Shown here: in pieces, positions 1 through 6,542 of the stretch | Numbering within the stretch: the first letter of the stretch is position 1 | Layout: each line of letters begins with the position of its first letter | NCBI GenBank assembly: GCA_027023115.1 | Contig: JALVWZ010000039.1 | Coordinates: 1-18,145 of the forward strand | Origin: Thermaceae bacterium | GTDB taxonomy: Bacteria > Deinococcota > Deinococci > Deinococcales > Marinithermaceae | Length of the DNA: 18,145 nucleotides | Direction of reading: 5' to 3' | Notes under the pieces: model-generated | Seen by the model: the letters and a program-made list of their open reading frames with translations, nothing else | Told to the model about the DNA's origin: nothing | The model's database searches: none | Program-made: the position numbers and the translations under genes

Positions 1-47
1 GGGGCGTGCGCCGGGTACGCCTGACCGTGCTGCAGCGCGGGCGCTAA
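1..47 (+). CDS. 3' end of an upstream gene (partial)
   Basis: Only the last 14 codons and a TAA stop (45-47) lie in the window. They read GVRRVRLTVLQRGR in the frame that starts at base 3. A basic, strand-like tail directly before an FtsX-family permease would suit the end of another ABC-export component such as an adaptor subunit, but this is a guess from position only. The stop codon is shared with the likely -10 box of the next gene. The protein cannot be identified from this fragment. Confidence 0.4.
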   Translation, partial: GVRRVRLTVLQRGR

Positions 48-50
48 ACT
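45..50 (+). promoter_or_regulatory. Putative -10 box (TAAACT) for a leaderless mRNA
   Basis: TAAACT lies 6 nt before the GTG at 57 and overlaps the TAA stop of the upstream frame. This spacing would start the transcript at or next to the start codon. The same arrangement recurs before several genes in this window. No convincing -35 box is seen. Confidence 0.4.
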
Positions 51-56
51 AGGGGC

Positions 57-1184
57 GTGCGCTTCGCCTGGTTCTTGGCCCGCAAACACCTGCGTTTTCG
101 GAAGACCCAAAGCCTGATAACCGTGCTCGGCGTGGCCGCCGGGGTGATGGTGCTGACCACCGCCCTTTCGCTGACCAACGGCTTTACTCAGGGGTTGATA
201 GACGCCACCCTGCGGGCGGTGCCGCACGTCACCCTGACCGCGCTCGACCCCCACCACGCGCCACGTCCCGAAAACCCGGAGATAGTCGCCGCCACGCCGG
301 TGCTCATCACCAAGGCGCTGCTCACCCGGCGCGCCGCTAGCGGGCGAAGTGCGGGTGTAGACTTTGGCACCCTGATTGGCGTTGGCGAAGGCGCCGCCGC
401 GGTCTACCCGGGTATCGGCCTGGAAAAGCTGCACCCGGGCGGAATTATTTTGGGCGGAGCACTGGCAAGCTCACTGGGTGCCTGGCCGGGAGACAGCGTT
501 TACGCCCTTTCGGTAACCCAAAAGCGGCGGGCCTTTACCATGCTGGGCAAGTTCAGTACCGGCAACTACCTGATAGATTCGGTGTTCGCTTTTGCCACCA
601 TAGACGACGTGGCGACCCTGACAGGCGAGCCGGGAGCGATAGGCGGCTGGCACCTGCGCCTGCGCGACCCCCAGCAGGCCCCCGCCGTGGCCCGCGAACT
701 GGAGGCCGGCGGCGTCTACTTGGCGCAAACCTGGGAGGACGCCAACCGCACCCTGATAGAGCAACTGGCCCTGCAGAAGAAGGTCATCGGGATCGTGGTC
801 TTTTTGATCGTCGTGGTGGCCGCGCTCGGCATTGCCAACGTGCTGGTGCTGGTGGTGCTAGAAAAGAAGGCCGACATAGCCATCTTGCGCGTCCTCGGCG
901 CCGGAGCCGCTCAGGTGGCCGGTGCTTTTGCGCTCGAAGCGGTGCTGTTGGGAGGCGCCGGGGTGCTGTTGGGCGACCTGCTGGGCTGGGGCCTTTCGAC
1001 GTACTTTGCCCTCCACCCGGTGCGCATCCCCGGGGAGCTCTACTTTATTACCAACCTGCCGGTAAAGATGGAGCCCGCCGACTTTCTCTGGGTCAGCGGG
1101 CTTGCCCTGGCGATGGTCTTTATTGCCGCGCTGATGCCGCTTCGGAGGGCTCTGGCGGTGAAGCCGGGTTTGGTGCTTCGCTGA
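57..1184 (+). CDS. ABC transporter permease, FtsX/MacB-LolC/E family
   Basis: This 375-aa integral membrane protein has the layout of an FtsX-type permease. There is one N-terminal membrane helix (about residues 18-43, SLITVLGVAAGVMVLTTALS), then a large extracytoplasmic domain (about 45-240). Three C-terminal helices follow, with the typical cytoplasmic loop EKKADIAILRVLGA near residues 270-283. The protein ends in the family-like RRALAVKPGLVLR. Members work with an MacB/LolD-type ATPase in lipoprotein release, macrolide or peptide export. The ATPase would have to lie upstream of the window. The GTG start at 57 is chosen because the hydrophobic segment follows a short basic N-terminus and because TAAACT sits 6 nt upstream. 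Its 3' end overlaps the convergent wzz-like gene by 65 bp. The substrate is unknown. Confidence 0.85.
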   Translation: MRFAWFLARKHLRFRKTQSLITVLGVAAGVMVLTTALSLTNGFTQGLIDATLRAVPHVTLTALDPHHAPRPENPEIVAATPVLITKALLTRRAASGRSAGVDFGTLIGVGEGAAAVYPGIGLEKLHPGGIILGGALASSLGAWPGDSVYALSVTQKRRAFTMLGKFSTGNYLIDSVFAFATIDDVATLTGEPGAIGGWHLRLRDPQQAPAVARELEAGGVYLAQTWEDANRTLIEQLALQKKVIGIVVFLIVVVAALGIANVLVLVVLEKKADIAILRVLGAGAAQVAGAFALEAVLLGGAGVLLGDLLGWGLSTYFALHPVRIPGELYFITNLPVKMEPADFLWVSGLALAMVFIAALMPLRRALAVKPGLVLR

Positions 1185-2097
1185 GAGCTGCTTCTTCGCC
1201 GGCCAGAGCGGCGCTGATGAAGGCCCAGAAGACGGCCGCCATGAGCGCCAGCGCCGCCGCCAAGAGGGCGTCGAGCAGGGGGCGCGGCGAAACCGGCTCG
1301 CGCGGCAACGGCGGCGGGCTGAGGACGTTGACGCGCACCGCCTGCTCGCTGAGGCGATGCAGTTGGTCGGGGTTGGCGGCCAGCTGCTTGAGGGCGCTCA
1401 TCTCGGCCTCGAGGCTAGCCAGGTTGGTCTGCTGCTTGGCCAGCTCGAGGCTCATGTACGCCAAGGCCGGGTTTTCGGCTCGGGCTACGTCGGGCGGAAC
1501 ATCGTCCGACTCCAGCGCCACCTGGGCGGCGGTGGTCGCCTTGACCGGTATGATTTTTGCAATGGACTTTTTGAGCTGCTCGATGCGGGCTTGCAGGGCC
1601 TCGGAATCGAGGCGGGTCTGCTCCATGGTGCCCTCGAGTGCCGAGTTGGCGCTGGCATAGACCTGGTCACGCACGTATAGCTTGAAAGCGCCCAGCAATT
1701 CCTCTGCAAACTGGCGCGCCGCCTTCGCGTCGCCGGCGCGCACCTTGACGGTGAGGACGTTCTTCTTATCGTCGAAGTGGGTCTTGACCTTGACGGGCGC
1801 GTTGCCGATCACCTTGGCAACGTAGGGGCCTTCGTTCTCGATCTGCTTGCTAAAACCAAGCCCCATGGCCTGGCCTGAGGGCGCCGAACGAAAAACGGCG
1901 GCTACGCCTTGTCGCTGGCTGATTTCCTGCGGCTTGAGCACCAGCGCCTGGGTCAGGGCTTCGCTCTCGTAGGTGGCCGGCATTAGACGCGCGGCAATGT
2001 AAACCAGTACGAAAGCGGCTATGGTAACGCCCCAGATGAGGCGGCTGGCCCGCTTGAGTACCAGGTATACGTCGCGCAAGCTGATTTCGTCTTCCAT
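1120..2097 (-). CDS. Wzz/chain-length-determinant domain protein
   Basis: This 325-aa protein has the two-helix topology of polysaccharide co-polymerases. A conserved N-terminal motif (MEDEISLRDVYLVLKRASRL) leads into membrane helix 1 (about residues 21-38). A periplasmic domain with coiled-coil-like stretches follows. A Pro-rich segment (SPPPLPREPVSPRPLLDALL) then precedes membrane helix 2 near the C-terminus. Wzz proteins set the chain length of surface polysaccharides or take part in their export. There is no tyrosine-kinase domain and no polysaccharide gene in view, so this is an orphan. The ATG at 2097 was chosen over upstream in-frame starts because it begins the Wzz motif and lies just after a TATAAT box. 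The Ala/Pro/Glu-rich tail is encoded opposite the end of the convergent permease gene. Confidence 0.8.
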   Translation of the reverse strand: MEDEISLRDVYLVLKRASRLIWGVTIAAFVLVYIAARLMPATYESEALTQALVLKPQEISQRQGVAAVFRSAPSGQAMGLGFSKQIENEGPYVAKVIGNAPVKVKTHFDDKKNVLTVKVRAGDAKAARQFAEELLGAFKLYVRDQVYASANSALEGTMEQTRLDSEALQARIEQLKKSIAKIIPVKATTAAQVALESDDVPPDVARAENPALAYMSLELAKQQTNLASLEAEMSALKQLAANPDQLHRLSEQAVRVNVLSPPPLPREPVSPRPLLDALLAAALALMAAVFWAFISAALAGEEAALSEAPNPASPPEPSEAASARQ

Positions 2098-2106
2098 GCT
2101 CCAAGT

Positions 2107-2112
2107 ATTATA
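2107..2112 (-). promoter_or_regulatory. Putative -10 box (TATAAT) of the wzz-like gene
   Basis: A perfect TATAAT reads on the minus strand 9 nt before the ATG at 2097. Transcription would start about 2-3 nt before the ATG, leaving almost no 5' leader. A clear -35 hexamer is not visible at 16-18 bp. It is divergent from the mutS2 promoter 40 bp away. Confidence 0.5.
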
Positions 2113-2152
2113 GTCCCTTTTCGGTGTGACCGCGATGAACGGCGGCTGCGGG

Positions 2153-2158
2153 TATAGT
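2153..2158 (+). promoter_or_regulatory. Putative -10 box (TATAGT) of mutS2
   Basis: TATAGT lies 12 nt upstream of the mutS2 ATG. The intervening bases contain no Shine-Dalgarno-like sequence, so a leader of about 5-6 nt is inferred. It forms a compact divergent promoter region with the wzz-like gene. Confidence 0.45.
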
Positions 2159-2170
2159 TGAGTTTGCGCT

Positions 2171-4438
2171 ATGGTAGACGCCGAGACGCTCGCCAAACTC
2201 GATTTTCCGCTGGTGGCCACCGCCCTGGCCGAGCGGGCCTCCACCCGTCCGGGGGCGGACCTGGCCGCCGGCTGGCGCCCCTTTGCCTCAGGGGAAGAAG
2301 CGGCCACGTTCCGGCAGGCGGTATCGGAAGCGGCGGCGCTGGGCTATCGGATGGGCGGCATTTACGACCCGCGGCCCCTTTTGGAAAAGGTGGCCCGCGG
2401 CGAGCGGCCCGAGGGGCTCGAGCTGGTCGAGGCCGCCGCCACCCTGGAGCGCGTCGCCGAGCTGAAGCGCGAGATCCTCGCCGCCGGCGAGGGCGCCCTG
2501 GCCGAGACCGCCAGCCGCATCGGCGAGCACGCCCTCTTCCGCCGCCGCGTGGCCGAGTCGCTCGACGAAGCCGGCGAGGTCAAGGACGACGCCACCCCCA
2601 AGCTGAAGCGCATCCGCCAGCGCCTCAACCCGCTGCGCGAGCGAATCGTCAAACGGCTCGAGGCGGTCATGGACGCCCACCCCGAGGCCGTCCAGGAACG
2701 CTACGTGACGCTGCGCCGCGACCGCTACGTCATCCCGGTAAAGGTGCAGATGCAAAGCCAGATAGGCGGCATCGTCCTGGCCCAGTCTGACTCGGGCGCC
2801 ACCGTCTTCATGGAGCCGGCGGGGGTGGTGCCCCTCAACAACGAGCTGGCCCAGCTGCGCCTCGAGGAAGAAGCCGAGGTGCTGAAGGTACTGGCCGAGC
2901 TGGCCGGCCTGCTGGCCGGCGACGCCGAGCTGGCGGGAACGCTGGCGGCAGTGGCCCGCCTCGACGTGATCCGCGCCGCCGCCATCCTGGCCGAGGACTG
3001 GAACCTGTCCCCGGCGCGCTCCGGACCCATCGGTTCTTATCACCTGGTCGGCGTCCGTCACCCGCTGCTGGAAAACCCTGTGGCCAACGACCTCCACCTG
3101 GACGGGCGCACCCGCATCCTGCTGGTGACCGGTCCCAACATGGGCGGCAAGACGGTGCTCCTCAAGACCCTCGGCCTGGCGGTGCTGATGCACCAGGCGG
3201 GCCTCTTCGTGGCCGCCGACTCCGCCGAGCTGGGCTGGGTGCGAAGGCTGGAGGCCGACATTGGCGACGAACAAAGCCTGGCCGCCAACCTCTCCACCTT
3301 CGCCGCCCACCTGCGGCGGCTGGACCGGATCTTGGAAAACGCCGGCGAGGACGCCCTGGTCCTGATCGACGAGCTGGGCTCGGGCACCGACCCCGAAGAG
3401 GGCGCGGCGCTGGCGCAGGCGGTAATCGTGGCGCTGCTGCGCCGGGGTGCGCGGGGGATAATCACCACCCACCTGACCCCGCTGAAGGCGCTGGCCGGGC
3501 GCAGCGAGGGGCTGGAGAACGCCAGCATGGGTTTCGTGGTGGAAGACCTGAGCCCCACCTACAAGCTGCAGGTGGGCGTGCCCGGGCGCAGTTACGCCCT
3601 GGCGGTGGCCCGGCGGCTGGGCCTGGACGAAGAAGTGCTGCGAGCCGCCGAAGCCGCCTTGGGCGCGGGCGGCGCGCGGGTGGAGGAGCTGCTGGCGCAG
3701 CTGGAGCGGCGCGAGGTCGAGCTGGAAGAGCGGCTGGCGGCCGCCGAGCGCGAGAGCGCGGCGGCGACGCGGCTGCGCGCCGAGCTGGAAGAGCGGCTGG
3801 CGGCCATCGCTGCGGAGAAGAACGCCGCCCTCGAGGCCGCCCGCGCCGAAGCCGACCGCCTGCTGGCGGAGGCCCACAGGCAGATCCGCGAGCTGAAGGT
3901 GCAGGCCCGCGAGAGCAGCGCAAAAAAGCGCGACGCCCTGCGCGAGGTAATGAAGATTCGCGAGAAGACCAAGCCGCGCACCGGCCCGGGCCGCAACCCG
4001 CTGCCAGGTCTGGAGCCGGGAATGCTGGTGGAGGTGCCCAGCTACCACCAAAAGGGTCGGGTTGTGCGGGTGGAAGGCGAGGAAACCCTGGTGCAGATCG
4101 GCCAGGTCAAGATCCGCGTGCCCACCGCCGAGCTGCGCCCGCGCGGCGAGGGAGCGCCCCGCCCCCGCGAAGCGGTGGTGGTGGACGCCGGCTTCGAAAC
4201 CGAGCTGAACGTCCGAGGTCTGACCGCAGCCGAGGCGCTCGAGGCGGTCAACGACTTCCTGAACGAGGCCGCCGCCACCGGCAACTCCCCGGTGCGCATC
4301 CTCCACGGCAAGGGCACCGGCGTGCTGCGCCGCGAAATCCAGAACTTCCTGCGCCACGACCGTCGCGTCGAGCGTTTTCACGACGCCATGCCCAACGAGG
4401 GCGGTCACGGGGTTACCGTTGTTTACCTGAGAACCTGA
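2171..4438 (+). CDS. mutS2: Endonuclease MutS2
   Basis: MutS2 is a MutS-family ATPase that suppresses homologous recombination and, in some bacteria, rescues collided ribosomes. It does not take part in classical mismatch repair. The 755 residues match the family length. Visible parts are the helical core (about 1-300), Walker A GPNMGGKT (321-328) and Walker B with the signature LVLIDELGSGTDP (396-408). A long charged coiled coil follows (about 503-600), then a KOW-like segment and a C-terminal Smr nuclease domain with LNVRG (679-683) and HGKGTG (712-717). The usual Smr LDLRG-type motif has Asn where Asp is common. The ATG at 2171 follows a TATAGT box without a Shine-Dalgarno sequence. The gene is monocistronic, with a hairpin and T-run directly after the stop. 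Confidence 0.96.
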   Translation: MVDAETLAKLDFPLVATALAERASTRPGADLAAGWRPFASGEEAATFRQAVSEAAALGYRMGGIYDPRPLLEKVARGERPEGLELVEAAATLERVAELKREILAAGEGALAETASRIGEHALFRRRVAESLDEAGEVKDDATPKLKRIRQRLNPLRERIVKRLEAVMDAHPEAVQERYVTLRRDRYVIPVKVQMQSQIGGIVLAQSDSGATVFMEPAGVVPLNNELAQLRLEEEAEVLKVLAELAGLLAGDAELAGTLAAVARLDVIRAAAILAEDWNLSPARSGPIGSYHLVGVRHPLLENPVANDLHLDGRTRILLVTGPNMGGKTVLLKTLGLAVLMHQAGLFVAADSAELGWVRRLEADIGDEQSLAANLSTFAAHLRRLDRILENAGEDALVLIDELGSGTDPEEGAALAQAVIVALLRRGARGIITTHLTPLKALAGRSEGLENASMGFVVEDLSPTYKLQVGVPGRSYALAVARRLGLDEEVLRAAEAALGAGGARVEELLAQLERREVELEERLAAAERESAAATRLRAELEERLAAIAAEKNAALEAARAEADRLLAEAHRQIRELKVQARESSAKKRDALREVMKIREKTKPRTGPGRNPLPGLEPGMLVEVPSYHQKGRVVRVEGEETLVQIGQVKIRVPTAELRPRGEGAPRPREAVVVDAGFETELNVRGLTAAEALEAVNDFLNEAAATGNSPVRILHGKGTGVLRREIQNFLRHDRRVERFHDAMPNEGGHGVTVVYLRT

Positions 4439-4440
4439 AG

Positions 4441-4466
4441 CCAGGCGCCTATGGCGGTCTGGTTTT
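4441..4466 (+). terminator. Likely intrinsic terminator of mutS2
   Basis: Two nt after the mutS2 stop lies an imperfect hairpin: CCAG paired with CTGG and CGCC with GGCG around a TAT loop (4441-4462), with a small internal asymmetry. TTTT follows (4463-4466). Confidence 0.55.
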
Positions 4467-4536
4467 GCAGTCCGAACATGCCGCTGGCGCCGTCTGAGGT
4501 GAAGCACTACTGGCCTGTGGCGTGTGTTATCCCGTC

Positions 4537-4566
4537 GTAGGGGCGGACACATGGGGCCGCCCCTAC
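4537..4566. repeat. 10-bp-stem hairpin at the outer edge of copy 1
   Basis: GTAGGGGCGG (4537-4546) and CCGCCCCTAC (4557-4566) are perfect inverted arms around a 10-nt loop. The matching hairpin of copy 2 is at 7546-7569. Confidence 0.8.
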
Positions 4567-4570
4567 TGGT

Positions 4571-4591
4571 GCGTGGTGCGTAGTACGTGGT
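4571..4591 (+). repeat. Heptad array, 3 units (copy 1, outer)
   Basis: The units GCGTGGT, GCGTAGT and ACGTGGT run in exact 7-bp register. Confidence 0.75.
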
Positions 4592-4636
4592 GAAGGCGAC
4601 GGGACGGCCCGCAGCGCGTAACTCGTTCTAAGCGAG

Positions 4637-4692
4637 TCTGTAGCTCGTAGCTCGTGGCCTGTGGCTTGTGGTTTATGGATTGCAGGTCGTAG
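4637..4692 (+). repeat. Heptad array, 8 units (copy 1)
   Basis: Eight successive 7-mers keep register: TCTGTAG, CTCGTAG, CTCGTGG, CCTGTGG, CTTGTGG, TTTATGG, ATTGCAG, GTCGTAG. The last three are more degenerate. The array at the same place in copy 2 (7472-7499) has four units, so copy number differs. Confidence 0.75.
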
Positions 4693-4781
4693 AAGTGCCA
4701 TGCTCAGCCTTCGGCCCTTACCGGTATGGGGGTTAAACCTTCCCCTGCGTTCCGGCGTCGGCGCGCCTGCGGCAACCTAAT

Positions 4782-4852
4782 CCCGGCTCCTCTTCCGGCA
4801 TAGACCCCGGATCTCGGCCGGACGAGCCGGCCTCGTTCGGGGAATCGGGAAA
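4782..4852. repeat. Conserved core of copy 1, inverted match to 7307-7377
   Basis: Bases 4805-4852 are identical over 48 bp to the reverse complement of 7307-7354. With the flanking 23 bp the match is 71 nt with 4 mismatches. Inside is a small hairpin, GGCCGG and CCGGCC around ACGAG. The match is the clearest proof that the two intergenic regions are inverted copies. Confidence 0.9.
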
Positions 4853-4857
4853 AGCGG

Positions 4858-4885
4858 CTTGTGGCCTGCGGCTCGTGGCCTGTAG
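4858..4885 (+). repeat. Heptad array, 4 units (copy 1)
   Basis: The units are CTTGTGG, CCTGCGG, CTCGTGG and CCTGTAG. Two further heptads, CTTGCGG and CTTGCAT, follow at 4910-4923. Copy 2 has four units at the equivalent place (7273-7300). Confidence 0.7.
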
Positions 4886-4976
4886 TTGCGACCGAGGAAA
4901 CGCTCGCGACTTGCGGCTTGCATCGGACAAGCCTCCCTCCCTTGGGGGAGGGTTGGGGTGGGGTTTTTGAAACCAG

Positions 4977-5004
4977 TAAGTGGCTCGTAGCTCGTGGCCT
5001 GTGG
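4977..5004 (+). repeat. Heptad array, 4 units (copy 1)
   Basis: The units are TAAGTGG, CTCGTAG, CTCGTGG and CCTGTGG, followed by GAAACACC-like sequence. They align unit by unit with the reverse complement of 7153-7180. Confidence 0.75.
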
Positions 5005-5046
5005 AAACACCGCGGTGAGCAATCGCGCGTAGCGCATTCGATTCGA

Positions 5047-5088
5047 ACCACCTACCACGAACTATGCATCACGTACCACGTACTACGC
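5047..5088 (-). repeat. Inverted heptad array, 6 units (copy 1, inner)
   Basis: On the + strand the units read ACCACCT, ACCACGA, ACTATGC, ATCACGT, ACCACGT and ACTACGC. They are oriented opposite to the array at 4571-4591, which gives the element inverted ends. Confidence 0.75.
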
Positions 5089-5119
5089 ACCCCCTATGAT
5101 GAACAAGGTGTTGGGAGGT

Positions 5120-5125
5120 TACACT
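5120..5125 (+). promoter_or_regulatory. Possible -10 box (TACACT) of the yhhQ-like gene
   Basis: TACACT lies 16 nt before the ATG at 5142, next to the conserved inner end of repeat copy 1. The corresponding position of copy 2 lacks this hexamer, and there is no clear -35 box. It is a weak candidate. Confidence 0.25.
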
Positions 5126-5141
5126 TAGCGGGGTCTGGAAC

Positions 5142-5816
5142 ATGGAGAACTATAAATACCTCGATCTCATCACCGCCGCCTTCGTGGCCGTGCTGATCAT
5201 CTCCAACGTGGCCGCCACCAAGGTGGTTCAACTCGGCCCTTTCGGCTTCGACGGCGGCACCCTGCTCTTTCCGCTGGCCTACATCTTCGGCGACGTGCTA
5301 ACCGAGGTTTACGGCTACCGCCGCAGCCGGCGGGTGATCTGGACCGGCTTCTTCCTGCTGGCGCTGGCCAGCCTGACCTTCAGCCTGGTGGCGGCGCTGC
5401 CGGCGCTGCCGGACCCGGGAGTAACCCCTTACGCCGCCGCCTTCGACCGCCTCTTCGGGCTGATGCCGCGCATCGTCCTGGGCAGCCTGCTGGCCTACTG
5501 GGCAGGCGAGTTTAGCAACAGCTACGTCCTGGCCAAGATGAAGCTGCAAAGTCGCGGCCGCTTTTTCGGCCTGCGGGCCATCGGCTCGACGCTGGTTGGC
5601 GAGGCGGTAGACACCGGCACCTTCCTGCTGATCGCCTTTTGGGGCGTCTACGCGCCGGCAGTGGTGGGGCTGATGTTCGTCAGCAACTACGTGTTCAAGG
5701 TGGGGGTGGAGGTGGTCTTCCTGCCGCTCACCTACGCGGTGGTCGGCTGGCTGAAGCGGGCCGAGCAAGAAGACTACTTCGATGAGGGCACCGACTTCAA
5801 TCCATTTAAGATTTAG
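5142..5816 (+). CDS. yhhQ: Queuosine precursor transporter, YhhQ/VUT family
   Basis: This 224-aa polytopic membrane protein has the VUT (YhhQ) family hallmarks. ISNVAATKVV lies in the first helix (about 20-29), followed by a Gly/Phe-rich GTLLFPLAYIFGDVLTEVYGY (about 39-59). Further on are EFSNSYVLAKMK and GEAVDTGTFLLIAFWG. YhhQ imports queuosine precursors such as preQ0 or preQ1 for tRNA modification, so the substrate assignment is by family. About six hydrophobic helices can be counted. The ATG at 5142 begins a hydrophilic start before helix 1; its Shine-Dalgarno region is poor. The gene opens the four-gene cassette between the inverted repeat copies. No other queuosine gene is in view, and I found no preQ1 riboswitch upstream. 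Confidence 0.85.
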   Translation: MENYKYLDLITAAFVAVLIISNVAATKVVQLGPFGFDGGTLLFPLAYIFGDVLTEVYGYRRSRRVIWTGFFLLALASLTFSLVAALPALPDPGVTPYAAAFDRLFGLMPRIVLGSLLAYWAGEFSNSYVLAKMKLQSRGRFFGLRAIGSTLVGEAVDTGTFLLIAFWGVYAPAVVGLMFVSNYVFKVGVEVVFLPLTYAVVGWLKRAEQEDYFDEGTDFNPFKI

Positions 5817-5822
5817 CGGCGG

Positions 5823-5828
5823 TAGACT
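5823..5828 (+). promoter_or_regulatory. Putative -10 box (TAGACT) for a leaderless mRNA
   Basis: TAGACT lies exactly 6 nt before the ATG at 5835 in the 18-nt gap after the yhhQ-like gene. There is no Shine-Dalgarno sequence. A separate leaderless transcript for the CoA-binding gene is inferred. Confidence 0.5.
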
Positions 5829-5834
5829 GCACTT

Positions 5835-6257
5835 ATGCATATCGTCGAGCGCGACGAAGACCTAGCCTGGATCCTCGGCAGCAGCTATACGGTAGCGGTG
5901 CTGGGAGCCCACCCCGAAGAAAGCCGCCCCGCCTACTACGTTCCCGCCTACCTGCGCGAGCACGGCTACCGGATACTGCCGGTCAATCCCAAGTACGCCG
6001 GCGGTGAGCTCTTTGGCGAGCCGGTGCGGGAGCGGCTGGCGGAGATAGGGGAGCCGGTGGACGTGGTGGACGTCTTCCGGGGTGCCGACAAGCTGCCCGG
6101 CCACCTCGAGGACATCCTGGCCATGAACCCGCCGCCGGCGGTGGTTTGGCTGCAAAAGGGGATTCGCAACGACGAGTTCGCCCGAGCGCTGACCGACGCC
6201 GGTATTACCGTGGTGCAGGACCGCTGCATGCTCGAAGAGCACCGGCGTTTGCTGTAA
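5835..6257 (+). CDS. CoA-binding domain protein (CoA_binding_2, YccU-like)
   Basis: A 140-aa Rossmann-fold protein of the single-domain CoA-binding family related to the N-terminal part of succinyl-CoA synthetase alpha. Visible motifs are VAVLGAHPEESRPAYYV (20-36), LPVNPKYAG (48-56), VDVVDVFR (75-82), VVWLQKGIRN (103-112) and VVQDRCMLEEH (127-137) with the conserved Cys131. From memory, a Thermus thermophilus member has a solved structure with CoA. The biochemical role is not established; CoA storage, protein CoAlation or regulation have been proposed. The gene follows yhhQ after 18 nt and seems to have its own leaderless promoter. The SD of the next gene overlaps its TAA stop. Confidence 0.88.
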   Translation: MHIVERDEDLAWILGSSYTVAVLGAHPEESRPAYYVPAYLREHGYRILPVNPKYAGGELFGEPVRERLAEIGEPVDVVDVFRGADKLPGHLEDILAMNPPPAVVWLQKGIRNDEFARALTDAGITVVQDRCMLEEHRRLL

Positions 6258-6263
6258 AGGAGG
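6256..6263 (+). promoter_or_regulatory. Strong Shine-Dalgarno sequence of the cupin gene
   Basis: AAAGGAGG ends 6 nt before the ATG at 6270 and overlaps the stop of the preceding gene. It fixes the start at 6270 rather than at the TTG at 6264. A strong SD on an internal gene contrasts with the SD-less first genes of transcripts here. Confidence 0.8.
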
Positions 6264-6269
6264 TTGACG

Positions 6270-6542
6270 ATGGAAATCAAGGTAACCCACAACCCACCGC
6301 GCGAGGAACTGGAAAAACTGGGAGTCTTCAGCTGGCCCATCTGGACCAAGGAACCGAGCGAGTTCCCCTGGAGCTACGACGTGCCCGAAACCTGCTATTT
6401 CCTCGAGGGCAAGGTGGTGGTCACCCCCGACGGCGGCGAGCCGGTGGAAGTCGGCGCGGGCGACTTGGTCACCTTCCCGCAGGGCCTCAGCTGCACCTGG
6501 AAGGTGATCGAGCCGGTGCGCAAGCACTACAGCTTTGGCTAG
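6270..6542 (+). CDS. Small cupin domain protein (DUF861/Cupin_3-like)
   Basis: A 90-aa single-domain cupin. The sequence PETCYFLEGKVVVTP (39-53) and GAGDLVTFPQGLSCTWKV (62-79) form the two conserved cupin stretches of the Cupin_3 (ureidoglycolate-hydrolase-like, DUF861) type. His ligands typical of metal-binding cupins are missing in motif 1; Glu40, Glu46 and Cys75 are the notable polar residues. Small stand-alone members are common and mostly uncharacterised, so no reaction is assigned. It is translationally close to the CoA-binding gene (12-nt gap) and overlaps the next start by 8 nt, so the three likely share a transcript. Confidence 0.85.
   Translation: MEIKVTHNPPREELEKLGVFSWPIWTKEPSEFPWSYDVPETCYFLEGKVVVTPDGGEPVEVGAGDLVTFPQGLSCTWKVIEPVRKHYSFG

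Larger units (their letters stand above)
4537..5123. repeat. Noncoding heptad-mosaic element, copy 1
   Basis: The 703-bp gap between mutS2 and the next gene is filled by a mosaic repeat, in this order. First comes a G/C hairpin (4537-4566), then CGTRG-type heptad arrays (4571-4591 and 4637-4692). A degenerate hairpin sits around 4717-4750, followed by a conserved core (4782-4852). Further heptads occupy 4858-4885, a C/G-rich hairpin lies near 4935-4952, and heptads return at 4977-5004. The motif TCGATTCGAAC precedes an inverted heptad array (5047-5088), and the conserved end GAACAAGGTGTTGGGA is at 5101-5116. The same parts occur in the same order, reverse-complemented, at 6996-7569. The 17-mer GGTGCGTAGTACGTGGT (4575-4591) is exactly inverted at 5075-5091. 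Open frames across it are judged non-coding. Bases 4467-4536 show nothing recognisable. Confidence 0.8.

Noticed and set aside
2288..4552. 754-codon open frame antisense to mutS2
   Set aside because: High GC keeps this frame open; the protein is a low-complexity Gln/His/Gly/Val-rich shadow without domains, while the sense frame is an unmistakable MutS2.
4507..5058. Several 64-115 codon frames in the first repeat element (similar ones at 6888-7477)
   Set aside because: They cross tandem heptads and hairpins, are conserved in more than one frame, and have no ribosome-binding sites or domains.
5092..5141. preQ1 riboswitch upstream of the yhhQ-like gene
   Set aside because: I could not find the stem, the A-rich tail or the conserved bases of a preQ1 aptamer; the leader is mainly the end of the repeat element.
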